Positions 35,546 through 44,346 of a stretch of DNA of 64,000 nucleotides are shown here, piece after piece (positions within the stretch are counted from its first letter, which is position 1; the number at the start of each line of letters is the position of its first letter). The DNA is from Azotosporobacter soli (lineage in GTDB: Bacteria; Bacillota; Negativicutes; SG130): the NCBI RefSeq assembly GCF_030542965.1, contig NZ_JAUAOA010000007.1, positions 62,001-126,000 of the forward strand, read 5' to 3'. The notes beneath the pieces were generated by a model that was not told the DNA's origin, ran no database searches, and worked only from the letters and a program-made list of their open reading frames with translations. The translations under genes were made by a program, and so were the position numbers.

Positions 35546-35980
35546 TTATTTCGACTCCCAAGGCAGATAAGCTTTTAATTGATCATCTTCTGCACTGACA
35601 TCGACATTACTGGGTGCACAAAGAAAGATTCGCGCACCGACTTTTTGAATGCTGCCGCCTAATGCGTATACCGTTCCGCTGATAAAATCCACCATTCGAT
35701 TCGAGTTTTCTTCATCGCAGTTTTCAAAGTTTACAACAACCGGCTTACGATTTTTCAGGTGATCAGCAATATGCTGTGCATCATCGAACGAAATCGGTTC
35801 GACAACCATCACTCGCATCTGTTTGCTTGGCGAAGGCGTCAAATTCACAACGTTGCTGCCTTTTTTGCCTCTTTGGGGTTCCATTTCCGCTTCTTCATTG
35901 CGATGGTGTCTGGACTCTTCCTCGCTTTCAACGGGTTCGAACAAGCCCAGTCCACTCCACACTTTATCCATAAATTTCAT
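35546..35980 (-). CDS. sepF: Cell division protein SepF
   Basis: Anchors FtsZ to the membrane and bundles filaments. The 144-aa protein has an N-terminal amphipathic region (MKFMDKVWSGLGLFE), an acidic and basic linker, and the SepF core (about 55-140; VMVVEPISFDDAQHIADHLKN, VVNFENCDEENSNRMVDFISG). AAGGAGG is 12 nt before the ATG, inside the yggS stop region. With no ftsA in the dcw cluster of this window, SepF is the only visible FtsZ membrane tether. Confidence 0.96.
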   Translation of the reverse strand: MKFMDKVWSGLGLFEPVESEEESRHHRNEEAEMEPQRGKKGSNVVNLTPSPSKQMRVMVVEPISFDDAQHIADHLKNRKPVVVNFENCDEENSNRMVDFISGTVYALGGSIQKVGARIFLCAPSNVDVSAEDDQLKAYLPWESK

Positions 35981-35985
35981 GTTTA

Positions 35986-36702
35986 TTAAAGACCTCCTTG
36001 CACGCCATAACTGCGCGGCCCAAATATTCCTGTTCCCACCCGGATAAGATTCGCACCTTCCTCGACGGCCACCTGATAGTCATTGGTCATCCCCATGGAA
36101 AGCCAACGGAAATCAGTGCCCGGCAGTGCAAGTTCTTTCAGCGCGAGAAACAATCGCTTCATCTCTTTAAAATACGGTCGCACCATTTCAGCATCTTCGA
36201 CAAACGGAGCAATCGTCATCAAGCCGCAAAGCCGCAGCCCCGGTAACGTCGCAGCGACCCTTTGCGCCATATCCATCGTTTCTTCGGCCGGCAAACCGAA
36301 CTTTGTCGCTTCGTTCGCGATATTGACTTGCAGCAAAATATCTTGCCGTTTGCCGCAAGTAAGCGCAGCTTTGTTAAGCGCCTCCGCAAGATGCCAGCTG
36401 TCAACCGATTGAATCAAATCAAAGAGCTTAACGGCTTGTTTCGCTTTATTGGTTTGCAAATGGCCGATCAAATGCCACTTAACGTTTGCCGACGCTTGCG
36501 CCTGTTTCTCTGTGGCTTCCTGGACGCGATTTTCCCCCACAATTGTAAGTCCTGCAGCGGCGGCAGCCTCGACAGCGGCCACGCCATGGTTCTTTGTCAC
36601 GGCAATCAACTGCACCGGACATTCACCTTTTGGGGAGCGTTTCACTTCGGCAATTTGTATATTTTGCAGAATATGCCTGATATTCTTTTCTATATTGTCC
36701 AT
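35986..36702 (-). CDS. yggS: YggS/PLPBP-family pyridoxal phosphate homeostasis protein
   Basis: Binds pyridoxal 5'-phosphate without known catalysis and balances vitamin B6 and amino acid pools. The 238-aa TIM-barrel protein shows the PLP lysine in LIAVTKNHG, WHLIGHLQTNKAKQAV and LSMGMTNDYQVAVEEGANLIRVGTGIFG. The ATG at 36702 is chosen by homology; ATG and GTG codons up to 36723 are possible. It corresponds to ylmE of Bacillus and precedes sepF by 5 bp. The pgeF terminator lies upstream. Confidence 0.94.
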   Translation of the reverse strand: MDNIEKNIRHILQNIQIAEVKRSPKGECPVQLIAVTKNHGVAAVEAAAAAGLTIVGENRVQEATEKQAQASANVKWHLIGHLQTNKAKQAVKLFDLIQSVDSWHLAEALNKAALTCGKRQDILLQVNIANEATKFGLPAEETMDMAQRVAATLPGLRLCGLMTIAPFVEDAEMVRPYFKEMKRLFLALKELALPGTDFRWLSMGMTNDYQVAVEEGANLIRVGTGIFGPRSYGVQGGL

Positions 36703-36776
36703 ATAATTCACGACCCCCATCATAAGGACAATTCGCGAAAAAAGTTTTTTTTCCTGTTTGCTTCGCGCGAATGGCT

Positions 36777-36820
36777 AAAAAAAATCTCCTGTTTCGCCTC
36801 ATTTTGGCAATAACAGGAGA
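36777..36820 (-). terminator. Terminator between pgeF and yggS
   Basis: On the minus strand TCTCCTGTT pairs with AACAGGAGA (36785..36793 with 36812..36820), followed by TTTTTTTT. Separates the radical SAM-pgeF unit from yggS-sepF-ylmH-divIVA. Confidence 0.9.
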
Positions 36821-36854
36821 AAAGTCCTATCTCTCAGTCTTATAGTCTATCGAA

Positions 36855-37661
36855 TCACACTTCCTGCAAACTCGCAAATAGAGCCATTCGTCCGGTTCGT
36901 CCATTATCACCACGGTAGGAAAAGAAAGTTTCTCTATTACAACAGGTACAAACCCCACTCTCCATGATCCTATCAGGCCGAACACCTCCTGCAATCGCCT
37001 GCAGACGATTGGCAAGCTGTAGGTCAAGTTGCCATTCCGACTCATTTTGCCTTGTCGCACACGCCGCAGGAAATTGTTGCGCTACCGCAGCGCCGACTTG
37101 ATAACAGCAAGGGTGGATTGACGGGCCAATGGCCAGCCAGCAGTCTTCCGGTTTCGTGCCATATGTTTCCTGCATCCGTTTCAACGTCCGTCTGCCGATT
37201 TCCTGTGCAGTTCCTTTCCATCCGGCATGCGCCAGCCCGAGCACCTTGCACAAAGGATCGTAAAGAAGCAGCGGCACACAATCGGCAAAAAACATCGCCA
37301 GCGGCAGTTCTGCCGCATCGGTGATCAGCGCGTCGGCATCGCCTAAAACAGCAGCTTGACTAAAAGCTCCTTTGCCGGCATCGTCCTGCGCCGCGACCAA
37401 CACCCGATCGCCATGAATCTGGTTGACGGCAACCAACGCCGCCGCATCCATCTGCAAACTGACAGCAAAGCGCCGTCGGTTTTCTAAAACGCGTTCATTG
37501 ACATCATCGACATGCAGCGCCAAATTAAGCGAAGCATATTGCGAATCGCTGCAACCGCCCATGCGTGCAGAAAAGCCGTGTCTTACGCCCGCAGCCAAAA
37601 GTGTCGGAAACGCGCCATACCACACGCCAGCTTCTCCCTGCATCAAACTAAATTCCCTCAT
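36855..37661 (-). CDS. pgeF: PgeF/YlmD-family protein (peptidoglycan editing factor, purine nucleosidase-type laccase domain)
   Basis: In E. coli PgeF (YfiH) removes L-Ser-containing cytoplasmic precursors from the wall; other members act on purine nucleosides. The 268-aa protein has the copper or zinc-type ligands in FADCVPLLL, GLAHAGWKGT and GPSIHPCCYQVG. The ATG at 37661 overlaps the stop of the radical SAM gene (ATGA); a longer frame up to 37781 lies inside that gene and is rejected. Corresponds to ylmD of the Bacillus ylm cluster. Confidence 0.92.
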   Translation of the reverse strand: MREFSLMQGEAGVWYGAFPTLLAAGVRHGFSARMGGCSDSQYASLNLALHVDDVNERVLENRRRFAVSLQMDAAALVAVNQIHGDRVLVAAQDDAGKGAFSQAAVLGDADALITDAAELPLAMFFADCVPLLLYDPLCKVLGLAHAGWKGTAQEIGRRTLKRMQETYGTKPEDCWLAIGPSIHPCCYQVGAAVAQQFPAACATRQNESEWQLDLQLANRLQAIAGGVRPDRIMESGVCTCCNRETFFSYRGDNGRTGRMALFASLQEV

Positions 37662-39388
37662 TTGCACACCCCGCAACGTTTGCATCCCGTATGACAGGGC
37701 GCCGTTTCCTGTTCCGCCAGACTGCGCTGCCATTCCGTTTGCAAATAATTTTTCGTCACGCCAGGCAACAAATGATCCCACGGCAACACTTCTTTTGCTG
37801 CGCGAGTCCGATACAAGTAGTCTTCTTTTGTAAGACCCGCTTGCGTCATCGCCTTTGCCAGTTGTTTGCTGCCACCGCTGGCCTGCGCAGCGAGCAGCGC
37901 TTCGCCAAGTCGGCGGTCACCGCGCGCCAGGATCCCCTGTAGATAGGCTTCTTTCGGAGATTCCGTTAAAACTTCAATGCTCCGCTGTCCCTTAAACGCC
38001 TGTTGTAAATATTTCAGCCGCTTTGCCACTACGGTCTGTTCAGCCATGGGCAGCCATTGAAATGGCGTGAACGGCTTAGGTACAAACGGGTTTACGCTCA
38101 ACGTCAGTTTCCCTTTGCTGCCAAGCTCCAGCATATGCGCTTTCATGCGCAGCGCCAGTTGAACGATCGCTTCGATATCTTCGTCAGTTTCCTCCGGCAG
38201 ACCGATCATGATATACATACGTACATGCGGAATCCCCGCCTTAACGGCCATCGCAGCCGCGCTGAACAAATCATCTTCCGTTAGCGTCTTATTGATAATC
38301 GCACGCAAGCGCTGCGTAGCAGCCTCCGGCGCCAACGTAATCGTCCGATGCCCGCTGTCAGCCAGTGCCGCAACGAGCGTTTCGCTTACCGAGTCGGCAC
38401 GCAGCGAGGCAACCGACAATGCAATGTCGCGTTCACGCAACCACTGGCAAAGTTCATCAATCTCCGGATAATCCGAAATGGCCGCCCCCATCAATCCGAC
38501 GCGTCGTTCCGACATATCCTCCGCTTCCACTGTACGTTTTAACTCGTCCAAAGAACGGTTTCGTGGTCGCCTGAAACAATAGCCGGCCATGCAGTATCGA
38601 CAATGCCGACCGCAGCCGCGCGCAACTTCGAGCAACAGCATATTGCGAAATTCCGTGTGCGGCGTCCGAATCACAGTCTTGGCCGGATAACGATCCAGTT
38701 CCTTTATCCAACGCCGAGCAATCTTCTCAGGCAGTCCATCCTGCGCTGCCAAGCCAAGAAAAATCCCGGCTTCGTCATAACGTTCCTGATAAAAGATTGG
38801 CACGTATACGCCTTCGATCTCAGCAATGCGGCGCAGCGTGGCAAGCCGACTCTCGCCAGCCAGCCGAGCTTCATGATAGGCGTCGAGAACTTCCCCAATC
38901 ACTTCTTCGCCTTCGCCGATAATGCAAACATCTGCCACCGCCGCCAAAGGCTCCGGATTGAAGGTAATGCATGGACCACCCATCAAGATCAGCGGTTGGT
39001 ATTCATCGCGCTCCGCAGCGCGAAGCGGAATCCGGCTGAGTTCCAGTTGCGTCAGGATATTAAAATAATCCATTTCAAAGGATACCGCAAAACCAATCAA
39101 ATCAAACTTTCCCAACGGGCGCTGCGTCTCAAGCGTCATGATCGGCGTTTGGGTTCGCAAGTATTCGGCCAGTTCTTTCGCATCCGGCAAAAACGCACGC
39201 TCGCAGTCGGTGTCGGTTCGTTCATTGATCAACTGATATAGAATATGCATGCCCAGATTAGACATTCCAACATGATAATTATTCGGATATACCAACGCAA
39301 ACGAACTCCTCGCTCCGGGAACCGGAATCAGCGCCCCATCTTCCTCAGCCAATCGTTTACGCAGTTCTCCTTTTAGATTCCACTTCAA
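37658..39388 (-). CDS. Radical SAM protein with B12-binding-like N-terminal region (TIGR03960-like)
   Basis: A 576-aa protein with an N-terminal cobalamin-binding-like region (about 20-180; YPNNYHVGMSNLGMHILYQLIN, GGPCITFNPEPLA), the radical SAM CX3CX2C motif in GCGRHCRYCMAGY, and a cysteine-rich C terminus CHTGCKRCGVCK that may hold another metal. This layout matches TIGR03960, whose substrate is unknown. The start is TTG at 39388 with AAAGGAGG 9 nt upstream. Its usual partner, a DUF2344 protein, is not next to it; instead it is translationally coupled to pgeF. Confidence 0.88.
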   Translation of the reverse strand: MKWNLKGELRKRLAEEDGALIPVPGARSSFALVYPNNYHVGMSNLGMHILYQLINERTDTDCERAFLPDAKELAEYLRTQTPIMTLETQRPLGKFDLIGFAVSFEMDYFNILTQLELSRIPLRAAERDEYQPLILMGGPCITFNPEPLAAVADVCIIGEGEEVIGEVLDAYHEARLAGESRLATLRRIAEIEGVYVPIFYQERYDEAGIFLGLAAQDGLPEKIARRWIKELDRYPAKTVIRTPHTEFRNMLLLEVARGCGRHCRYCMAGYCFRRPRNRSLDELKRTVEAEDMSERRVGLMGAAISDYPEIDELCQWLRERDIALSVASLRADSVSETLVAALADSGHRTITLAPEAATQRLRAIINKTLTEDDLFSAAAMAVKAGIPHVRMYIMIGLPEETDEDIEAIVQLALRMKAHMLELGSKGKLTLSVNPFVPKPFTPFQWLPMAEQTVVAKRLKYLQQAFKGQRSIEVLTESPKEAYLQGILARGDRRLGEALLAAQASGGSKQLAKAMTQAGLTKEDYLYRTRAAKEVLPWDHLLPGVTKNYLQTEWQRSLAEQETAPCHTGCKRCGVCK

Positions 39389-39459
39389 ATCAGATCGCCT
39401 CCTTTCCCTCTTCCTTTTCGCACACGGCTTGCGTTGCGCAACAGCTCTAAAACATCTAC

Positions 39460-39481
39460 GCCCACTCCTTACGGAGTGGGC
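39460..39481 (-). terminator. Hairpin after nrdG, possible weak terminator
   Basis: CCCACTCC and GGAGTGGG with a 4-base loop, 14 bp after the nrdG stop. On the minus strand only a weak TGTTTT follows, so termination is uncertain. Confidence 0.4.
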
Positions 39482-39494
39482 TCAGCTTATTTTC

Positions 39495-39998
39495 CTACCA
39501 AGCGTTGGCTTCCTGCCAGGCGACAGTTTGTCCTTGCTGCAAGCTTTTCATTACATCGACCAAGCGTTGATTGGCCGAACCGCGAAACGCGAGTTTCAGA
39601 TCACGCTGTTCCTGAATGAATCGGCCATCAATCAATAAATCGATATATTGCAACAGTGCAGCTGCGGCCGTTTTAGCTTGGAGCTCTTCAAATCGGTAGC
39701 CGCTGTAAGCCGTTACCGTAAGACCTCGCTCTTTAGCCGCCTGCACCAACGGCAGCAATGCTTCCGCCTGGAGAAACGGTTCTCCGCCGGACAGCGTGAT
39801 GCCGCGAATCAATTTGGCTTCCTGCAACTGATCGATCAGCTCCGCCACGTCAATTTCCCTGCCGCCCGTCAAATCGTGCGTCGCCGGATTATGACAGCCC
39901 GGGCAATCATGCACGCAACCTTGCATAAAGAAAACCAGGCGGATTCCCGGTCCGTCCACCACACTTTCCGGCGTAATGCCGGCAATGCGTATTTTCAT
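39495..39998 (-). CDS. nrdG: Anaerobic ribonucleoside-triphosphate reductase activating protein
   Basis: Radical SAM activase that installs the glycyl radical on NrdD. The 167-aa protein has the CX3CX2C cluster motif in QGCVHDCPGCHNP and the SAM-binding GGEPFLQAEA. AAGGTG lies 7 nt before the ATG, 12 bp after the nrdD stop. Last gene of nrdR-nrdD-nrdG. Confidence 0.96.
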   Translation of the reverse strand: MKIRIAGITPESVVDGPGIRLVFFMQGCVHDCPGCHNPATHDLTGGREIDVAELIDQLQEAKLIRGITLSGGEPFLQAEALLPLVQAAKERGLTVTAYSGYRFEELQAKTAAAALLQYIDLLIDGRFIQEQRDLKLAFRGSANQRLVDVMKSLQQGQTVAWQEANAW

Positions 39999-40010
39999 TC
40001 TCGATCACCT

Positions 40011-42029
40011 TCAGTTTTTAAAATGACTGGTCCGTTCCTTCAATTCTTTCGTCTTGGCGTCATTGAAGCGTTCCATCGTACTCAGATAACCCGTAATGCG
40101 TCGCACACGCCGAATGCTCGCCGTTGCGCAGTTCGGGCACTCATCTTCCTGGATCACGCCGATATAACCGCAGGCATCGCAAAAATCAACCGGAAAATTG
40201 ACCCCGGCATAGCCAAAGTCGGCATCCTTCATCTGACGCAGGACATCTTCGACAGCCGTCAGGTTATTGACCGGTGGTGCGGAAAATTCGACATAGCTGA
40301 TATGTCCGGCATTGGCATATTTGTGATAGACGCCCTCCGTTTGAATCTTGTCGAAGGCGCTGATCGGATAATTTACCGGCACATGGAAAGAATTCGTATA
40401 ATATTCCTTATCGGTCACGCCGGGAATGATTCCGTATTCTTTGCGATCCATGCGGACAAAGCGTCCCGATAATCCTTCGGCCGGCGTAGCCAGCAACGAA
40501 TAATTGAGATCATATTTTTCGGCCGCTTTATCCACTTTATCACGCATGAAAGCGACGATTTCTTCACCGAGCCCCTGCGCTTCAGGACTTTCTCCATGAT
40601 GGTAGCCAGTCAATGCAATCAATGTTTCGGCCAGACCAATAAAGCCAACCGACAAAGAACCATGTCGAATCACATCGCCGATACTGTCAAACGGAGCGAG
40701 TTTTTCCGAATCGAGATAGAGTCCCTGTCCCATCAAGAACGGCATGTCTCTGACCTTGAGTTTGGCTTGAACCAAGAAACGATGGTACAACTGTTCGCAT
40801 GTCAGTTCCATCATATCGGACAAACTCTGGTAAAACTTCATCAAGTCCCGTTCCGCTTTAATCGCCAAGCGTGGCAAGTTGATTGTAGTAAAACTGAGAT
40901 TGCCGCGTCCATCGGTGACTTCCGGGCCGCAGCGGTTGGCCATGACTCTGGTCCGACAGCCCATATAGCCGACATCTTCGCCGTACGCGCGATTAAAAGA
41001 TGAGTCCATGAAGCTAAACGTCGGGTTCAGGCGCTGCGCCGCAACGCGAATGGCCAGCTTATAAAGGTCATAGTTCGGATCGCCCGGATTGAGATTGACC
41101 CCTTCTTTTACCCGAAAAATGATATTCGGAAAAATCGGATTTTCACCGCGCCCCAGGCCTTTTTCGTAGGCGAGCAGCAAATTCTTGATGACCTTTCGGC
41201 CCCCCTCCGACGTATCACAGCCGAGATTCAAGCTGGAAAACGGAACTTGCGCCCCTGCCCGGCTGTGCATCGAGTTAAGATTATAAACAAAAGCTTCCAT
41301 CGCCTGATAGACTTCTTCTTCCGGCGCATCAACCATAAAAGGCGCCATATCGCGATCGAAAAAAGCAAAAGACTGACCGCCATGCATATCGTTTTGCGAG
41401 CTTTGCAGCACGATCGCGGCTAAAGCCGTAGCCGAGGCAGGACGTTTGGGCGGCCGGATATAACCATGACCGTTATTAAAACCCGATTGCAACAACTTGC
41501 CAAGCGGGATCTGCACACAGGTCAATGTCTTGCCGTAAAAATCAAGATCATGAATATGCACATCCCCCTTGGTATGGGCCATCGACATTCGTTCCGGAAT
41601 CAGCCGGTTCAAATAATACGCCTTGCTGGCCGCACTGGCAATTTGCAGCATCTTTGCCGAGGGCGAATTCGAGACATTAGCATTTTCGCGGCTCGTCTCC
41701 ACCAGGATATCCCCCACCGCATCCATCAGATCCGATTTCGCTTCCCGGATTCGCGTCCGCTTTGCCCGGTGCAATATATACGCCTTCGCGGTCTTAGCAT
41801 GACCGGTTTCAATCAATATCTTTTCCACGCCGTCTTGCACATCCTCGACGCCGAACAGGCCGCCGTTGTGGCGCTGTTTTAAATGTTTCAAAACTTCAAG
41901 CGTCAATTCCATCGCCAATTGCTTATCCGCGCCGCCGACTGACTTAGCCGCTTTAAAAATTGCCTCTGTAATTTTTGACGCGTCAAATTCCAGTTCCCGA
42001 CCATCGCGTTTTTTTATTTTCATAAACAT
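40011..42029 (-). CDS. nrdD: Anaerobic ribonucleoside-triphosphate reductase, class III
   Basis: Makes deoxyribonucleotides without oxygen using a glycyl radical. The 672-aa protein has an N-terminal ATP-cone (about 3-95; KRDGRELEFDASKITEAIF) for allosteric control, a ten-stranded barrel, the C-terminal zinc cysteines in CDACGYIGVIQEDECPNC, and the radical glycine in RRITGYLS. Starts 4 bp after the nrdR stop; ribosome site weak, so coupling is likely. Confidence 0.97.
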   Translation of the reverse strand: MFMKIKKRDGRELEFDASKITEAIFKAAKSVGGADKQLAMELTLEVLKHLKQRHNGGLFGVEDVQDGVEKILIETGHAKTAKAYILHRAKRTRIREAKSDLMDAVGDILVETSRENANVSNSPSAKMLQIASAASKAYYLNRLIPERMSMAHTKGDVHIHDLDFYGKTLTCVQIPLGKLLQSGFNNGHGYIRPPKRPASATALAAIVLQSSQNDMHGGQSFAFFDRDMAPFMVDAPEEEVYQAMEAFVYNLNSMHSRAGAQVPFSSLNLGCDTSEGGRKVIKNLLLAYEKGLGRGENPIFPNIIFRVKEGVNLNPGDPNYDLYKLAIRVAAQRLNPTFSFMDSSFNRAYGEDVGYMGCRTRVMANRCGPEVTDGRGNLSFTTINLPRLAIKAERDLMKFYQSLSDMMELTCEQLYHRFLVQAKLKVRDMPFLMGQGLYLDSEKLAPFDSIGDVIRHGSLSVGFIGLAETLIALTGYHHGESPEAQGLGEEIVAFMRDKVDKAAEKYDLNYSLLATPAEGLSGRFVRMDRKEYGIIPGVTDKEYYTNSFHVPVNYPISAFDKIQTEGVYHKYANAGHISYVEFSAPPVNNLTAVEDVLRQMKDADFGYAGVNFPVDFCDACGYIGVIQEDECPNCATASIRRVRRITGYLSTMERFNDAKTKELKERTSHFKN

Positions 42030-42033
42030 CGTG

Positions 42034-42510
42034 TTATCTCGCCGCCTCTTGATTAGTTTTTCCCCGCATCAAAATTTCCAACTCTTGCATGAAATTTTGA
42101 ATATCGGCAAATTGACGATAAACAGAAGCAAAACGGACATAGGCCACTTGGTCTAAATCCTTCAGTTGCAGCATCACCATTTCACCAATTTTTTCACTGG
42201 CCACTTCACGGACCATCGAATAGCTGATTTCTCTCTCCACACGTCCCACCAACGCCTCAATTTCAGCGATGGCAATCGGTCGTTTTTCACATGATTTAGC
42301 CACACCCTGCAGCAGTTTATTCCGATCAAATAACACACGTCGGCCATCCTTCTTGACAACGAGTAAGGGAACTTCTTCCACTACTTCGTATGTCGTAAAG
42401 CGACGATTGCAATCCTGACATTCCCGTCGCCGCCGGATAGAATTTCCTTCTTCCGTTGCCCTTGAATCAATAACTTTGCCTTCCATTGAACCACAAAACG
42501 GACAGCGCAT
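42034..42510 (-). CDS. nrdR: Transcriptional repressor NrdR
   Basis: Represses ribonucleotide reductase genes when dATP is high. The 158-aa protein has the N-terminal zinc ribbon (MRCPFCGS and [12 protein letters not shown]) and an ATP-cone (about 45-140; [20 protein letters not shown]). It directly precedes nrdDG, an obvious target, so it is probably autoregulated with them. Candidate NrdR boxes lie upstream of its promoter (42615..42656). Confidence 0.97.
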   Translation of the reverse strand: MRCPFCGSMEGKVIDSRATEEGNSIRRRRECQDCNRRFTTYEVVEEVPLLVVKKDGRRVLFDRNKLLQGVAKSCEKRPIAIAEIEALVGRVEREISYSMVREVASEKIGEMVMLQLKDLDQVAYVRFASVYRQFADIQNFMQELEILMRGKTNQEAAR

Positions 42511-42576
42511 GTCATCCCTCCGACTCTTTCGACAGATTTGCCTATTCGGCTCGCCTCGAACCAGGCGACCTCATAT

Positions 42577-42604
42577 ATTGTACCATAGGGAGACAAAAAA
42601 GCAA
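42577..42604 (-). promoter_or_regulatory. Candidate promoter of nrdR-nrdD-nrdG
   Basis: On the minus strand TTGCTT (complement of 42599..42604) and TACAAT (complement of 42577..42582) are 16 bp apart, 67 bp before the nrdR ATG. Confidence 0.5.
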
Positions 42605-42640
42605 AAAGCGAATACAAGATGTTGTATCGCTTTTTGCTTT
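42595..42640. terminator. Long A/T-flanked hairpin in the ftsZ-nrdR spacer
   Basis: GCAAAAAGCGAATACAA (42601..42617) pairs with TTGTATCGCTTTTTGC (42622..42637) with one bulge, and T- and A-runs flank it. It could back up the ftsZ terminator; it also contains one candidate NrdR box. Confidence 0.6.
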
Positions 42641-42656
42641 TTCTCGCTATATCTTG
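42615..42656 (-). promoter_or_regulatory. Putative tandem NrdR boxes
   Basis: On the minus strand CAAGATATAG (complement of 42647..42656) matches 9 of 10 and CAACATCTTG (complement of 42615..42624) 8 of 10 of the NrdR core CwAtATaTwG. Their centres are 32 bp apart, the usual three-turn spacing, and the nearer box ends 10 bp upstream of the candidate -35. Confidence 0.5.
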
Positions 42657-42686
42657 TGCCTTTTCTTGCTATCTCGCACAATAAAA

Positions 42687-42721
42687 GAAAAAGATGGCCG
42701 CCTAAAGCAAAACCATCTTTT
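42687..42721 (-). terminator. ftsZ terminator
   Basis: On the minus strand AAAGATGG pairs with CCATCTTT around GC-rich loop sequence and is followed by TTCTTTT, 8 bp after the ftsZ stop. Confidence 0.8.
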
Positions 42722-42728
42722 ATCCGCT

Positions 42729-43784
42729 CTATTTACGCATAAAGGAAGGGATGTCAAAATCACGAATCTTGAACGATTCAATCTTTGCATCTGCCTTCTC
42801 GCCACTCACCGTTGCCGAAGAACTGGTCACCCGTCCGTCAAAGCCGGTTGCAATAACCGTTACTCTGATTTCATCTTGGAACGATTCATCAATCACCGCG
42901 CCAAAAATAATATTAGCCTCCGGATCGGTAGCGTCTTGAATGATCGAAGCCGCTTCATTGACTTCAAACAGTCCGAGACTTGTCCCGCCCGTGATATTAA
43001 GCAACACGCCTTTTGCGCCGGTAATAGAGGTCTCAAGCAACGGACTGTTGATGGCAGCTTCCGCCGCCGCCGCTGCACGGTTTTCGCCTGTACCAAAACC
43101 GATTCCCATCAAAGCCGATCCGGTATCGGTCATAATCGTCTTAACATCGGCAAAGTCCAAGTTAATCAAGCCAGGAACGGCAATCAAATCCGAAATCCCC
43201 TGTACGCCTTGACGCAACACGTCATCGGCAATACGGAAAGCCTCCATGATTGGCGTATTCTTGTTGACAACCTGCATCAAACGGTCATTGGGGATCGTAA
43301 TCAGCGTATCCACTTTTTCCTTCAGCTTAGCCGACCCTAATTCCGCCTGATTTTGACGACGACGTCCCTCAAAAGAAAAGGGCTTCGTCACCACGCCAAC
43401 CGTTAACGCGCCAACCTCTTTCGCACATTCTGCAACAACCGGAGCCGCGCCCGTACCGGTCCCGCCGCCCATGCCTGCAGTAACAAAAACCATATCGGCT
43501 CCGCGCAAGGCTTTTATGATTTCATCACGACTTTCTTGCGCTGCTTTTTCACCGATTTCCGGATTCGCACCGGCGCCTAGGCCTTTGGTCAACTTTTCAC
43601 CGATTTGTATCCGATAAGGAGCCTGCGCATGAAGGAGCGCCTGTGCATCAGTGTTAACGGCAATGAACTCTACCCCATTTAAACCGGCCGCAATCATCCG
43701 GTTGACAGCATTATTTCCGCCGCCACCTACGCCGATTACTTTGATGGACGCGAAGCGATCCAAATCCATATCAAACTCAAGCAT
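42729..43784 (-). CDS. ftsZ: Cell division protein FtsZ
   Basis: Tubulin-like GTPase that forms the Z-ring. The 351-aa protein has [13 protein letters not shown], the tubulin signature [12 protein letters not shown] and the T7 loop [11 protein letters not shown], and ends with a short linker and the conserved C-terminal peptide (FDIPSFMRK) that binds SepF, FtsA and other partners. The ATG at 43784 has AAGGAGG 9 nt upstream; a longer frame to 43862 has no ribosome site. The 231 bp before it hold no gene and no promoter I can name. ftsA is not adjacent. Confidence 0.98.
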   Translation of the reverse strand: MLEFDMDLDRFASIKVIGVGGGGNNAVNRMIAAGLNGVEFIAVNTDAQALLHAQAPYRIQIGEKLTKGLGAGANPEIGEKAAQESRDEIIKALRGADMVFVTAGMGGGTGTGAAPVVAECAKEVGALTVGVVTKPFSFEGRRRQNQAELGSAKLKEKVDTLITIPNDRLMQVVNKNTPIMEAFRIADDVLRQGVQGISDLIAVPGLINLDFADVKTIMTDTGSALMGIGFGTGENRAAAAAEAAINSPLLETSITGAKGVLLNITGGTSLGLFEVNEAASIIQDATDPEANIIFGAVIDESFQDEIRVTVIATGFDGRVTSSSATVSGEKADAKIESFKIRDFDIPSFMRK

Positions 43785-44015
43785 GGAAAACTTCCTCCTT
43801 AGTTTTATAAAAAACTTGCTGCAGACGGCGTACCGACTTGCCGCACCGAGCTTTCTTCTCATTTGCTGCGCATTTTTCTGCGCTGGACATTATGTAGCTG
43901 GTAAGACTCCGTTATTCTTCAAAGCTCCATCTACAGCCATACTTCCATAATGCCTATAGTTCAACGCAAAAAGACAATTCCCTTTTTCTTTATAAGATTT
44001 TTTCACAAAACAATT

Positions 44016-44345
44016 CTATTTGCGCAAAAAATAGCGTCGGATAATGGCCAGATTTTGGAATATTCTCAGACCAAACGCTAACAATGCTACATAATACAGA
44101 TCAATACCCAAGCGCTCACCAATATAAACCAAACCGGCGGCCAATAAGGCATTCGTAAAAAAGCCCGTAGTGAACACGGTGTTGTCAAACTTTTCTTCCG
44201 CGACGGCGCGTAACCCGCCAAATACCGAATCAAGCGACGCCAATAAGGCTACCGACATAAATTTTGCATATTCGAGCGGAATAGAGAATGGGAAGATCAT
44301 TCCTAAGAAAAGGCCAAGCAATAGCCCTGCGACAGGTAATGCCAT
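44016..44345 (-). CDS. sbp: Small basic membrane protein (Sbp family, DUF1290)
   Basis: A 109-aa protein of three or four membrane helices, with GLFLGMIFPFSIPLEYAKFMSVALLASLDSVFGG matching the Sbp family, and a basic tail (RRYFLRK). In Bacillus sbp lies just before ftsA-ftsZ. Function unknown. GAGGAGG is 9 nt before the ATG, overlapping the end of the DUF881 gene. ftsZ follows after 231 bp with no gene between. Confidence 0.9.
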   Translation of the reverse strand: MALPVAGLLLGLFLGMIFPFSIPLEYAKFMSVALLASLDSVFGGLRAVAEEKFDNTVFTTGFFTNALLAAGLVYIGERLGIDLYYVALLAFGLRIFQNLAIIRRYFLRK

Positions 44346-44346
44346 A

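Noticed and set aside
37662-37781. 40-codon N-terminal extension of pgeF
   Set aside because: Lies inside the radical SAM gene; the ATGA overlap at 37661 gives the family-typical start.
38603-39241. 212-aa plus-strand open frame
   Set aside because: Antisense to the radical SAM gene with no start signal; shadow frame.
42571-42582. Third NrdR-like box overlapping the nrdR -10
   Set aside because: Only a partial match, and 44 bp from its neighbour, off the expected helical phase; likely the AT-rich -10 itself.
43785-44015. Possible promoter or small gene between sbp and ftsZ
   Set aside because: No frame with a ribosome site, and no -35/-10 pair with acceptable spacing; left as plain spacer.
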